Of a stretch of 64,000 nt of DNA, positions 1 to 9,236 are shown in pieces. How positions within the stretch are numbered: position 1 is the first letter of the stretch; every line of letters begins with the position of its first letter. The notes under the pieces are model-generated. The model was not told the DNA's origin, ran no database searches, and saw only the letters and a program-made list of their open reading frames with translations. The translations under genes were made by a program, and so were the position numbers. Source of the stretch: VXOI01 sp965197575 (GTDB lineage Bacteria; Chloroflexota; Dehalococcoidia; Lucifugimonadales; UBA3495); NCBI GenBank assembly GCA_965197575.1, contig OZ240214.1, positions 2,604,001-2,668,000 of the forward strand. The letters are read 5' to 3'.

Positions 1-79
1 ATTTGCATTATAGCAAACGGGGCACCAACCCGAAACTGGCGGAACCGCAGTGAGTACAATCGCCTGAGGACAAGGTATA

Positions 80-559
80 ATGGTTATTGTAGAACAAAAG
101 TACCAAGACATTCAAGCTGAACGTGTCATAGCCGGGGGCGCAAGGCTGGTCAAAGGCGCGGAGAACAACCCCCGTGAGCGCCCGCCCATAGGAGAGCTCC
201 TGAGGAAGCTGAGGGGCACCAAGACCCTCCGCCAGGTGGAGGCCGACACCGGCATAACCAACGCCTACTTGAGCAACATCGAACTAGGCTTGAAGAAACC
301 AGGGGTAAAAACCCTTGCCAAGCTGAGCATCTACTACCGGGTGCCCCTGGACCACCTGTTGCAGGTGGGCGGACTGGCCGGCGAAACGCCGGAACCGGCC
401 CAACAGGAGTCGGTCCTCGACCTCCGGAGAGCCTACGACTTCGTGTTGGGCGACCCCAACGTCTCCCAGTACCCGAAGCCGGCGGAAACCCCGTCCACGG
501 ACATGCAGAAGTTCGTAGTCCAGCTGTACCAGCACTTCACAGGAAGAAAGTTGATGTAG
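80..559 (+). CDS. XRE-family HTH transcriptional regulator
   Basis: A 159-residue cytoplasmic DNA-binding protein of the XRE/Cro-CI class. The helix-turn-helix spans about residues 36-95, with recognition region TGITNAYLSNIELGLKKPG and closing helix VPLDHLLQV. The first 35 and last 60 residues are not recognisable. The ATG has an AAGG stretch just upstream. A serine recombinase gene starts 18 bases after the stop on the same strand, so the two are probably cotranscribed. That the regulator controls recombinase expression is inferred from this pairing only. Its target operator cannot be seen. Confidence 0.85.
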   Translation: MVIVEQKYQDIQAERVIAGGARLVKGAENNPRERPPIGELLRKLRGTKTLRQVEADTGITNAYLSNIELGLKKPGVKTLAKLSIYYRVPLDHLLQVGGLAGETPEPAQQESVLDLRRAYDFVLGDPNVSQYPKPAETPSTDMQKFVVQLYQHFTGRKLM

Positions 560-577
560 CCGGGGAGGACATACGTC

Positions 578-2254
578 ATGCAGTCGACCAAGGAAAGAAA
601 GGCACTGGGTTACAGACGAGTATCCGGCAAGACACAGAAGGACAACTTCTCCTTGCAGACGCAAGATGCAAGAATCAGGGGATACATAGATAGTTTAGGA
701 ATTTTCCTCGTGGCGATGCTCACGGACGTCGGAAGCGGACTCTCTGTCAAGCAACGTCCCAACTTCGTCAAGCTCATTGACTATGCGCTCGACCCGAGAA
801 ACGGGATCACCGACGTGGTCTTCCACGTGCTGGACCGGTATACACGAAACATCTTGGACTTCCACGTCCTCACGCAGAAACTTCTGGACGCAGGAATCAC
901 AATACACTTCGCAAGGGACGCCGAGGTGTATGACTACAAAACGGCGAACAAGTACGAAGAGCGACTCTTCCATGCCTCGAGGGAATCGAGAGCAACCTCG
1001 GAAAGGACGAAGGAAGGGCAAAGAACGGCCACGATGCTGGGCCTGCACATTGGACCGCCGCCCTGGGGATACAGGCTCCTCCATGACTCGGAGTTTCGGA
1101 ACGAAAACGGCGAACCGTTCCAGTGCGGCAGGCTGGAGCCGGATCCTGAAACATGGCACCACTGCCTGAAGCTGTGGAGCATGGCCAAGGACGGCTCCAC
1201 TCCCATGCGGATAGCCATATACAACCGCCTGCACAATGTCCCCTCTCCCAGCGGCGAAGATTGGACGGACGGGTGCGTGCGGTACATCCTGAAAAACCCG
1301 AAATATCACGGACAGCTATTCCGGGGAGTGAACCCCCAGTCCATAATCCCGGGCCCCAAGGAGAACGCGCCGCCCATAATAATCGAAAACAGGCACGATG
1401 CAGCAGTCGACTACAAGGACTGGCTGAAGGTTAACAAGGGGATCAAGAGCAGACACAGAAGCCAGGGTCCAACCCGATCCCATACCAGCCCCAACCCCCT
1501 GAGCAACAAGCTCAAGTGCGGGTACTGTGCCGTCCAAGGACAGAACAGCAATCTGGAGCTCACCGGCAATAAGAACGACGTGAGACGGCTCCGGTGCTCT
1601 TGGAAGAAGGATCACGGTCGCGATACCTGCGTCTTCACGGGCGCCAGACTGGACAGCGTCCTCGTGGCGGTTTCTGACAGACTGAGGAATCACTACCTCA
1701 CCGAAGACACTCTCGAAAGCATCATCGACGGAGTCGCCGAGATGAGCAGGGAGTACCTCGAGGAACAGGAAACCAGCAAGTCAGGCATCAGCGACCGTCT
1801 GAAGGTGGTCAAAGGCAAAATTGAGAGCGGCAACGAAGCGCTCCTGGAGGCCAGAAAGAGACGCAAGACCCTGAATTCACTCATCGACGAGGTGGACGAA
1901 CTCGAAAGGGAAAAAGCGGAACTGGAAAAGATGCTTGAAGGAATCGCGGAAGCTACCGAAGAAGCACTCCTTTACGTAAACGACAGGGAGGGAATCATCG
2001 AGACGGTGATGAGCCGTAAGATGTTCATAGACCCCGAGGATCCCGAAGCCGTGAGAGATCTGATCGACATCTTCATCGAGAGAGTGGAACTCTTCCAAGA
2101 CGGACACGGGGTCATCTACTATCACCTGCCGGTCCGCTCCGAAAGACCGGAAGGCATTCCGGCCAAGGAGACCATCCACTTCGAGAAGAGAAATACAAAA
2201 GGCCCCGTCGCGATTCAAAGTTGTGTTTTAGAACATAGCACGGGGCCGGGGTGA
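578..2254 (+). CDS. large serine recombinase
   Basis: A 558-residue site-specific recombinase of the large serine (resolvase/invertase) family, which cuts and rejoins DNA through a phosphoserine link and usually integrates or excises mobile elements. The N-terminal resolvase domain covers about residues 8-150, with nucleophile Ser16 in YRRVSG and the conserved LDRYTRN segment. A recombinase domain follows (about 165-300). A zinc ribbon has cysteines at 314, 317, 340 and 351, and a long charged coiled coil spans about 390-475. Length and layout match complete family members, so it looks functional. No attachment-site core is evident nearby, and the element it serves may lie left of the window. 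Confidence 0.93.
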   Translation: MQSTKERKALGYRRVSGKTQKDNFSLQTQDARIRGYIDSLGIFLVAMLTDVGSGLSVKQRPNFVKLIDYALDPRNGITDVVFHVLDRYTRNILDFHVLTQKLLDAGITIHFARDAEVYDYKTANKYEERLFHASRESRATSERTKEGQRTATMLGLHIGPPPWGYRLLHDSEFRNENGEPFQCGRLEPDPETWHHCLKLWSMAKDGSTPMRIAIYNRLHNVPSPSGEDWTDGCVRYILKNPKYHGQLFRGVNPQSIIPGPKENAPPIIIENRHDAAVDYKDWLKVNKGIKSRHRSQGPTRSHTSPNPLSNKLKCGYCAVQGQNSNLELTGNKNDVRRLRCSWKKDHGRDTCVFTGARLDSVLVAVSDRLRNHYLTEDTLESIIDGVAEMSREYLEEQETSKSGISDRLKVVKGKIESGNEALLEARKRRKTLNSLIDEVDELEREKAELEKMLEGIAEATEEALLYVNDREGIIETVMSRKMFIDPEDPEAVRDLIDIFIERVELFQDGHGVIYYHLPVRSERPEGIPAKETIHFEKRNTKGPVAIQSCVLEHSTGPG

Positions 2255-2297
2255 GGGTGAAATACCGTATGAGACCCGATATTTGAAGGCGTAGGCG

Positions 2298-3512
2298 CTA
2301 TATATTCAGTTCCAGGATGTACAGGCCGCCTTGTAGCCGGTCCACCACGTACACGATGCCATTTTCGTCCACGTGCACGTCGTTGATGCCGTTGGCGCTT
2401 GCCCCGTCGGGTATCTGCGGCACGAAGTAGGCGACCTCCTGGGGCTGGAAGGGATTGGAGGTGTCAAACACCCGGATGCCGCCGTTGAAGAAGGTAGCGT
2501 AGACCAGCGTGTCCGATTGCAGCGACAGGGGGCCGGGACGGTTCTCGTGAATGTTGTGCGCTCCGTAGCGTCCGGGGCGGTTGAAGAAGTCATCGGTGTC
2601 CTGCATGGGCAACGTGCTGATGATTACAGGGTTGCTCTCCAGCCGGTTGTCCATCATCCATACCAGCTTGGGGTAGTCCGCCCCTCCCAAGGCGGTGGCC
2701 TCCTGCGTCACCACCAGTAGGTCCCGGCTGAACAGCGGCAGCACCGTGTGGGTGAATCCCGGGAACGGCGGCGCGTAATTCAACTGGCCGACCACCGACG
2801 GGCGGGACACGTCGGAAATGTCCAGCGTGATAACGCCCGAGTCCTTCCAGCCGCAGTAGGCCCGGTCGGGACGGTTGGGGTAGACGTTGGTGTTGTGGAC
2901 GCTGTGGCCCACGTCGAACTGAGGATGCCGGTCCGGCGGCGGGGCGTCGTCCCCTTCCTGGGTGCCGGGCAGCCACCAACGGCCCACTTCCCTCGGATTC
3001 GCCAGGTCCTTCACGTCCATTATCACGTAGAACTGGTCGTCCTTGGGATCAGTGGGGCGCGAATCCGGCGTCCCCGTGGCCAGGTGAGCATAGTCGCCGT
3101 CAACCCACCACAGGCAGTGGCAGCCGCGTGACCCCGGCCCTTGGGCGTCGTAGAAGGCGATGCGCCTGGGAGCCTCCGGGTTGCTGATGTCGTAGACGCC
3201 CATGCCAGTGCCCGGCTGGCCATGCTCCCGCGACTGGTAGGCCACCAGCATCGTGTCGCCGACTATGGACAGGGAGTTGGAGCGCAGGTGGTGGTGGTCC
3301 AGGTCGGTCTGGGCCACCACCCTGGGGTTGGCGAGGTCCGTCACGTCAACGCTGGTGAAGTCCTTGGGAGCGCTCTCGTGGGCCATGTAGAAGATGCGCC
3401 GCCCGCTGGCCGTCTGGTGCAGGTCCACTCCCTCGCCTATGTTGTTATGCCCGTTCAAATCGACGTGGGATATGAGCTTCATGTTTTTGATTTCTTGGGC
3501 TTGGCTTGTCAT
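2298..3512 (-). CDS. LVIVD-repeat beta-propeller protein
   Basis: A 404-residue protein built from LVIVD-type repeats, in which blades of the form xxxVxDxxxPxxP recur (for example VDVTDLANPRVV, VYDISNPEAPRRI, LDISDVSRPSVVG, VFDTSNPFQPQEV). The family is predicted to fold as a beta-propeller; its function is generally unknown. No signal peptide is visible, although many relatives are exported. The ATG at 3512 follows an AAGGAGG Shine-Dalgarno sequence closely. It is transcribed divergently from the arylsulfotransferase-like gene across a 219-base gap. Another beta-propeller role is possible, but the repeat call is secure. Confidence 0.85.
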   Translation of the reverse strand: MTSQAQEIKNMKLISHVDLNGHNNIGEGVDLHQTASGRRIFYMAHESAPKDFTSVDVTDLANPRVVAQTDLDHHHLRSNSLSIVGDTMLVAYQSREHGQPGTGMGVYDISNPEAPRRIAFYDAQGPGSRGCHCLWWVDGDYAHLATGTPDSRPTDPKDDQFYVIMDVKDLANPREVGRWWLPGTQEGDDAPPPDRHPQFDVGHSVHNTNVYPNRPDRAYCGWKDSGVITLDISDVSRPSVVGQLNYAPPFPGFTHTVLPLFSRDLLVVTQEATALGGADYPKLVWMMDNRLESNPVIISTLPMQDTDDFFNRPGRYGAHNIHENRPGPLSLQSDTLVYATFFNGGIRVFDTSNPFQPQEVAYFVPQIPDGASANGINDVHVDENGIVYVVDRLQGGLYILELNI

Positions 3513-3731
3513 GAAGCCTCCTTCGGTGTTTCTGCAACGCTACCTGTGAAAATTCTTCGATAGTGTTCTCGACGACGCCAGTTTACCACCTTGTATTATG
3601 GTGGTTGACCTCTGAAATGGCGGCTTCTAAATTTGCTCACCTCGCAACCGGGCCATCCAGCCAGGGCAGGACACATTTTCGCGGGCCGCCGACGCGGCGC
3701 TTGAAACTCTAACAACACTCAGGAGGCAACT

Positions 3732-4889
3732 ATGGGCTGGTCCACCAACCATCCGAACGGTCTGATCTACTACTCGCCCCAGCGGGCTTACCGGGGCTAC
3801 ACCTTGATCACCAACGTCAGCGGGCACGACGCCCGCCTCATAGACATGGAGGGCCGCGTCTGCCACACATGGCACTCGGGCGAGGGCATCGGATACGCCT
3901 ACCTGCTGCCCAACGGCAACCTGTTGCTGCGGACCGGCCCGGCAGCGGAAGAGGTCTCTTTCCTGTCCCGTCCGGAGCGGGAGTTGTTGCCCCGCGGCGG
4001 CAGGACCGTAGCTGGCGCTATCCTGGAGTTGGACTGGGATAGCAACGTGGTCTGGGAGTACCGGTATCCCTTCCTGCACCACGATTTCGAGCGGCTGCCC
4101 AACGGCAATACCCTGGTGCTTACCTGGGAACTCATGCCAGACGAAGTGACGCGGCAGGTCAAAGGCGGCCACGAGTCAGAGGGCGACCACCGGGGTATGC
4201 TGGGCGACTCGGTGCGGGAGGTCACGCCCGCCGGGGAGGTGGTCTACGAATGGAACTCATGGGAGCACCTGGACTTGGAGGAAGACCGTATCTGCTTCTT
4301 GGAAGGCCGAGAGGAGTGGACGCACCAGAACACCCTCAACGTCACCCCTGAAGGCGATTTGGTGGTGAGCTTTCGCCAGACCGACACGGTGGGCATCGTG
4401 GATCGCGTCAGCGGAAAGTTTCGCTGGAAATGGGGTCCGGGAGAAATCTCTCACCAGCATAACCCGACAATGCTGGACAATGGCCGGGTGCTCATCTTCG
4501 ACAATGGTCCTCACAAGCGGGGCTTCACCCACTCCCGCGTCATCGAAATCGACCCCGGCAGCAACGAGATTGCCTGGGAGTACCGGGGCGACCCTCCCAT
4601 ATCCTTCTACAGCTATCACATCAGCGGTTCCGAGCGTCAGCCCAACGGCAATACCCTGATCTGCGAAGGCGCTCCGGGCCGCATCTTCGAGGTGACGCCC
4701 GGCAAGGAAATCGTCTGGGAGTACATAAACCCGTTCATGGCTCGGAGCGGCTACGGCGTCGGCGGCTCCATCTCGGGTTACGCCAACTCGGTGTTTCGCG
4801 CCCACCGCTACGGCTACGACCATCCCGCGCTGGAGGGCAAGAACCTGGACCCGGGCAAGCACGCCAACCTGAACCGGCTGTACACCTAA
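3732..4889 (+). CDS. arylsulfotransferase-like beta-propeller protein
   Basis: A 385-residue protein resembling the arylsulfotransferase (ASST) family. It shows the recurring LPNGNxLL and VWExxxP blade motifs (LPNGNLLLRTGP, LPNGNTLVLTWE, QPNGNTLICEGAP, IVWEYINPF) and a central segment HQHNPTMLDNGRVLIFDNG. True ASST enzymes move sulfate between phenols in the periplasm. This copy has no evident signal peptide, so the reaction is not established. An AGGAGG sequence precedes the ATG at 3732 by a normal spacing. SAR202-type genomes often carry many such proteins, which is knowledge of the group and not something shown here. Confidence 0.75.
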   Translation: MGWSTNHPNGLIYYSPQRAYRGYTLITNVSGHDARLIDMEGRVCHTWHSGEGIGYAYLLPNGNLLLRTGPAAEEVSFLSRPERELLPRGGRTVAGAILELDWDSNVVWEYRYPFLHHDFERLPNGNTLVLTWELMPDEVTRQVKGGHESEGDHRGMLGDSVREVTPAGEVVYEWNSWEHLDLEEDRICFLEGREEWTHQNTLNVTPEGDLVVSFRQTDTVGIVDRVSGKFRWKWGPGEISHQHNPTMLDNGRVLIFDNGPHKRGFTHSRVIEIDPGSNEIAWEYRGDPPISFYSYHISGSERQPNGNTLICEGAPGRIFEVTPGKEIVWEYINPFMARSGYGVGGSISGYANSVFRAHRYGYDHPALEGKNLDPGKHANLNRLYT

Positions 4890-5081
4890 ACCAAGACTGA
4901 GGTGAAATCTGTATCGGCATTGCAGGAATTCGAGGGGCAGTTGGGTTAAGGGGGTGCTTGGGCCAGGGCTATCGCCTTTGGAACCGATGCCGTCGACACC
5001 CTATGCTCGTGGTGTTAGGATGCCCGCATCTTCGGATTGAGTAACGGACGGGACGCACCGATAAAACTGGAGGATCAGCCC

Positions 5082-6287
5082 ATGTCCGGGAAAGGCTTGG
5101 ATTATTCTGTGCTCTTCAACAGGAACCTCCCTTCTCCTCCGGCTCCGTGGGAAGGTCATCCAAAGTACAACTTCATCGGCGGCCACGGCGACCCCGATAT
5201 GGTCCCCATGGAAGGGTTCATCGAGTCTGCAACCAGGGTATTCCGGGGCGACCCGCGGAACATATCCATGTATAACTTCGACGGTGGTCCGCAGGGTATT
5301 GTCCCGTTGCGCCAGTTCCTGGTTGACAAACTTGCGGCCCACCGCGGCATAGACACAACGATAGACGAAGTTCTGATCACCTCAGGGTCAGGCCTGGCGA
5401 TCGAGTTGATTAACGAAATCCTGTTGGAGGAAGGCGATACCGTAATCGTAGAAGCGTTCAGCTTCTCCGGTGCCTTGGGCAATCTGAGACGCCGCAAAGT
5501 CAACATGATCGGTGTAGATGTTGACCAGGACGGTATGCGCATGGACCAATTGGCCCAGGTTCTGGAAGACCTGCGGTCCAAGGGAGTGCGCCCCAAGTAC
5601 ATCTATACGATTCCGACTCTTCAGAACCCGACTGGCACCGTGATGACCATAGAGCGCCGTTGGCGAATGCTGGAACTGAGCGAAGAATACGGAGCCCCCA
5701 TATTCGAGGACGAATGCTACGCCGACCTTATATTCGAGGGCGAATATGAGAACGCCATTCGTTCCCTTGATGACGCCAATCGGGTGCTGCACATTGGCTC
5801 TTTCTCAAAAACCCTGGGGCCCGGCACACGCCTCGGGTACATTGTCGCGTCGTGGGAGGTGATGAGCCGGTTGCTGTCGCGAAAGAACGACGCCGGCACC
5901 GGCGTCATGGACCAGATGATCGTTGCCGACTATTTCATCAACCACTACGAGGACCATATCCTGGAAATGCGTTCGGCCTTGAAGCGCAAGTGCGACGCGC
6001 TCGCCAGCGCGCTCCGTGAGTCGTTCGGGCCGACGGTGGATTTTGAAATTCCCCGGGGCGGAATGTACCTGTGGGTCAAGCTCCCATCGGGAGTTGATTC
6101 GCGCACATTGGCCGGACCGGCGCTGAGGGAAGGCGTTGCGTTCAACCCGGGACCGGACTGGTCCGCCGATCCGGAGGCAGCCGCCAACTACATCCGGCTA
6201 TGCTTTGCCCTCCCCTCCGAAAGTGAAATATGGGAAGGGATCGAAAAACTGGCAAGCGTGTTCAGGAGGGAGGGGGCGCTGTCCTGA
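5082..6287 (+). CDS. PLP-dependent aminotransferase (class I/II)
   Basis: A fold-type I aminotransferase of about 401 residues, similar to 2-aminoadipate/MocR-type enzymes. It transfers amino groups through pyridoxal phosphate in the cytoplasm. The PLP lysine is Lys243 in GSFSKTLGPGTRLGY. The segments TIPTLQNPTGTVM and EDECYADLIFEGE match the family's cofactor-binding N and D/Y positions. I chose the ATG at 5082 because a GGAGG sits eight bases upstream; an in-frame TTG at 5037 would add 15 residues with no ribosome site. It lacks the GntR domain of MocR regulators. The substrate cannot be read from sequence. It ends where IS debris begins. Confidence 0.88.
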   Translation: MSGKGLDYSVLFNRNLPSPPAPWEGHPKYNFIGGHGDPDMVPMEGFIESATRVFRGDPRNISMYNFDGGPQGIVPLRQFLVDKLAAHRGIDTTIDEVLITSGSGLAIELINEILLEEGDTVIVEAFSFSGALGNLRRRKVNMIGVDVDQDGMRMDQLAQVLEDLRSKGVRPKYIYTIPTLQNPTGTVMTIERRWRMLELSEEYGAPIFEDECYADLIFEGEYENAIRSLDDANRVLHIGSFSKTLGPGTRLGYIVASWEVMSRLLSRKNDAGTGVMDQMIVADYFINHYEDHILEMRSALKRKCDALASALRESFGPTVDFEIPRGGMYLWVKLPSGVDSRTLAGPALREGVAFNPGPDWSADPEAAANYIRLCFALPSESEIWEGIEKLASVFRREGALS

Positions 6288-6289
6288 CC

Positions 6290-6640
6290 TTACAGTGCGC
6301 TTGAACAGCTCCCCTCATGCCCTGCCGATGGCGCTGGTATAACCGCCACAGGGTGTTGACACCCGGTCAGCCACAGGCAGGGTATCTGGTCCCGGCAGGC
6401 CGCATCCGGCTTGTGGCACGAACGCACGCTGGTCATGAACCCATATAACCACACGCTCAACAGCGCGCGGGGATGATAGGTCGGCGCTCCCGGATGGTAG
6501 CCTTCTACCCCCACGCCGGTCTCAGCCTAGCCCTCACGGCCCAGGGCGTCGACGAACTCAGCCACGAAACGCGCCGGATGATCCAACAGCAACAGCTCGT
6601 ATGAGACAGGCTCAAATGCAAACCTCGTTGCCCCGCCTAC
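6290..6640 (-). pseudogene. IS1182-like transposase N-terminal relic
   Basis: A decayed 5' part of a transposase resembling the IS1182/IS4-like group. Reading the minus strand, one frame gives FAFEPVSYELLLLDHPARFV, the next gives AYHPRALLSVWLYG-like and ACRDQIPCLWLTG segments, and a third recovers TLWRLYQRHRQGM. At least two frameshifts separate these pieces and the catalytic C-terminal half is missing. It lies between the aminotransferase gene and the IS21 relic, so it probably marks an older insertion later overrun by another element. The family name is from memory of conserved motifs; the transposase nature is clear. Confidence 0.7.
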
Positions 6641-6899
6641 AACATCGGCTTTTTCAACAGGCCGTTTTTTGTTGCCGCAGGTGAGACGCTGGTCCGGCCC
6701 CAGTCCTTGGCCGTCGCTATGGGCCGACAAGGCGGCAGTCTCATCGCCAATCGTCCCTGTGAGCCGGAATGCCGCCATATACACGGCCTTTCTGAGTTTC
6801 AATCCGGCGGGGGCAAAGGCTTGGTGGCATCGCACTGGAGAACCAAAACGGGGTCGCGCAGCCGTGGTTGCGTCCGCCCAGCATGGCGCGGTAATCGGC

Positions 6900-6965
6900 G
6901 GAGTTAAAGTGGGCCGCGTGGGCGGGTAAATTGCTGACATTTGGCGGTTGAATACTGTACCGTCC
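6900..6965. repeat. probable IS21-type left end
   Basis: Short imperfect repeats of the kind found at IS21-family ends lie just upstream of the istA relic: AAAGTGGGCC, then TTTGGCGGTTGAATACTGTACC-like spacing around 6940-6961. IS21 ends carry several related repeats that bind the transposase. The outermost base of the element is not defined here, and no target duplication was found. Confidence 0.45.
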
Positions 6966-7010
6966 ACCGTCATCCATAGGTTCGAAGTCGAGCCAATGGA
7001 TGGTGCATGG

Positions 7011-8092
7011 ATGTACCGAGTGGAAGTGTATCTGCGGGTCCGCCGGGCGGTGATGGTGGAGGGGATGAGCATCCGGGAGGCCCCCCTTCGGGCTGCACCG
7101 GGACACCGTGCGCAAGATGCTGGCCTACTCCGTCCCGCCGGGCTACCGCCGGCAGACCCCGCCCCGGCGTCCCAAGCTGGAGCCCTTCACCGGGGTCATA
7201 GACCGGATACTGGAAGACGACATCAGGCTTCCCCGGGAGCACGCCACACTGCCAAGCGCATCTTCGAGGGGTTGCGGGAGGAGTGCGGGTTCGGCGGTCA
7301 GTACACCATGGTCAAGGACTATGTCCGAGAGCAACGGCGTCAGTCGTGAGAGATGTTCGTGCCGTTGTCCCACCCGCCGGGCCACGCCCAGTGCGACTTC
7401 GGCGAGGCCCTGGTGGTCATCGGCGGCGTGGAGCAGAAGGCCCACTGCTTCGTCCTGGACCTGCCCCACAGCGACGGCTGCTTCGTCAAGGCCTACCCGG
7501 AGGAGACCACCGAGGCCTTCCTGGACGGCCACGTTTCCGCCTTCTCCTTCCTGGGCGGCGTACCCCGGAGCATCATGTACGACAATACCAAGCTGGCGGT
7601 GGCGAAGATACTGGGCGATGGCCGGCGTCAGCGCACCCGGGCCTTCACCGAGCTTCAGTCCCACTACCTGTTCGACGACCGGTTCGGGCGTCCCGGCAAG
7701 GGCAATGACAAGGGAAAGGTGGAGGGCTTGGTGGGGTATGTGCGCCGCAATTTCCTTGTGCCCATCCCGTCCTTCGAGAGCTTCCATGCCCTGAATGACT
7801 ATTTGGAGCGGCGTTGCCTGGACCGGACGGACGCCAGGCTCAGGGGACACTCGGAGACCATCGGCCAGCGGATGGAGCGGGACCTGGAGGCCCTGCTCAC
7901 GCTGCCTGATGCGCCCTACGACGCCTGCGACAAGCAGGCGGGGCGGGTGAGTTCCCTGTCCATGGACAGGTATAAGACCAACGACTACTCAGTTCCGGTG
8001 GCCTACGGACACAGAGACGTCATGGTGCGGGGCTACGGGGATGAGGTGGTCATCAGTTGCGGGTCCGAAGTCATCGCCGGGCGAGTTCGGCT
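7011..8092 (+). pseudogene. istA: IS21-family istA transposase, broken
   Basis: Remnant of an IS21-family IstA transposase. The start MYRVEVYLRVRRAV is followed by a frameshift near 7077 (in a run of Cs), a stretch in another frame (QTPPRRPKLEPFTGVIDRIL), and a shift back near 7245 (KRIFEGLREECGFGGQY). An in-frame TGA at 7347-7349 interrupts the segment that should read SREMFVPLSHPPGHAQ. After it the DDE core is well preserved (VLDLPHSDGCFVKAY, SIMYDNTKLAV, KGKVEGLVGYVRRNF). Similarity stops at about 8092, where it meets a truncated hydrolase gene on the other strand. No istB follows, so the element is also truncated. Confidence 0.85.
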
Positions 8093-8694
8093 CCGCGGGG
8101 GTCGAATCCTATGATGTCGAAGTGTTCAACGATTTCATCGCTGAACTGTCCCCTTCTGGCCCTGGCGACCAAGTCTACACCGCTGCTGCCCGGGCCGCCG
8201 GGATTCACGAATAGATAGCCGATCCGTTTGTCTGGTGAAGTGGCCCGGTGGACACTAAGCGCGATTCTGATGCTGCCGGCCTCCGGGTCCCGGTAGTCCG
8301 CGGGCACTGCTATGGACCCGCACTCTCTCCCGGTCCCGCAAATGGCCCAGTCTATCTGCTCGCCGGGCCGGCCAACAGGCTCCGGCGTGGGCTCAGGCTC
8401 CGGCTCGCCACGCTCGCCCTGAGCGCCCGTTTCTCCCCGCAGCCCCTGCTCACCGCGTTCTCCCGGCGGCCCCGCTTCTCCCTGGGGACCCTGCTCACCG
8501 CTCTCGCCCTGAGCGCCCACTTCGCCCCGCAGCCCCTGCTCGCCCTCTGGAAGTTCGAGCTTGTCAACCTCAGATTGCACTATCCTGCGAATCTCCTCCT
8601 CGGATGGGGATGGCGAACAGCCAACGACAGCGAACATCCCGGCTGTTAGTATCAATACGATGAGAAACCAAAACCTTGTGATATTGCCTATCAT
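8071..8694 (-). pseudogene. collagen-like lipoprotein alpha/beta hydrolase, truncated
   Basis: The 5' part of an exported alpha/beta hydrolase. A lipoprotein signal peptide ends in VVGC (Cys26). A short helical stretch is followed by a collagen-like Gly-X-Y tract at about residues 53-97 (GEQGLRGEVGAQGESGEQ and onward), then a proline/glutamate linker. After that comes the start of a TAP-type hydrolase: CGTGRECGSIAVPADY, LFVNPGGPGSSGVDLV (oxyanion region) and FDIIGFDPRG. The protein should run on for some 300 residues with the catalytic Ser, Asp and His, but the reading frame leaves the family after FDPRG near 8092, at the edge of the IS21 relic. It is therefore cut by that insertion and presumably inactive. 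Confidence 0.8.
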
Positions 8695-8879
8695 GCGGAA
8701 TCATCCCCCGTTCTACTGGCTATGAATTACGGGTTGCGCGGGATTCCCCAGCGGCTAACCGAACCGCGAATTTCACCTGCACAATGACCGTCCCACCTCC
8801 CACAACACTGACTCCTCACCCAAAGGTAGCATCTAGGCCCGGGACATAGAGAATCTGACAATGCGAGGTTGACTGGGTA

Positions 8880-9077
8880 CTAATCCGTTTTGTCGTCTTT
8901 CGACAACCACCAAGCCACAGTTATCACCAGGGCCACGACCACCATGACGCCGGGTGACACGAATGATGACCAGTCGAACTCCCGCAGCCGTAACAGTCCA
9001 ACGATAGTCGCCACTACGGCTACCACTGTGCCTACCCAGAGCACCGCCAACGTGATTAGCCAGTACTTACGCGTCAT
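8880..9077 (-). CDS. small two-helix membrane protein
   Basis: A 65-residue hypothetical membrane protein starting at the ATG at 9077 (MTRKYWLITLAVLWV). Two hydrophobic segments, about residues 7-29 and 42-58, are joined by a short polar loop, and the tail is charged (SKDDKTD). An in-frame start at 9134 would add a basic, non-conserved-looking extension and is less likely. It sits among small lipoprotein and membrane genes on the same strand. I recognise no family. Confidence 0.5.
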   Translation of the reverse strand: MTRKYWLITLAVLWVGTVVAVVATIVGLLRLREFDWSSFVSPGVMVVVALVITVAWWLSKDDKTD

Positions 9078-9202
9078 TGGTGTGCCTATTCTCTCTGTCG
9101 CATTCCGTCGTTGACACCTGCCCTCCCTCGCCATGTGGACGGCTTTCCCGTCCTCGGAATACTACGAGGGCTCCGTGACCATAATCGGCCGGATCATGCT
9201 AG

Positions 9203-9225
9203 ACGCATGGCAAGGGACCTCCGCT
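9203..9225. repeat. 23-bp direct repeat, copy 1
   Basis: A 23-base sequence beginning ACGCATGGCAAGGGACC lies just beyond the 3' end of the broken membrane/lipoprotein gene (stop at 9237). An identical copy at 9873-9895 lies at the same place behind the paralogous gene, so the repeat probably duplicated together with the gene. Confidence 0.8.
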
Positions 9226-9236
9226 CCAACCTACCT

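Noticed and set aside
7347..7349. In-frame TGA in the istA relic as a possible selenocysteine or recoded codon
   Set aside because: The gene also has two frameshifts, the site is an arginine in relatives, and no SECIS-like structure follows; it is a dead gene.
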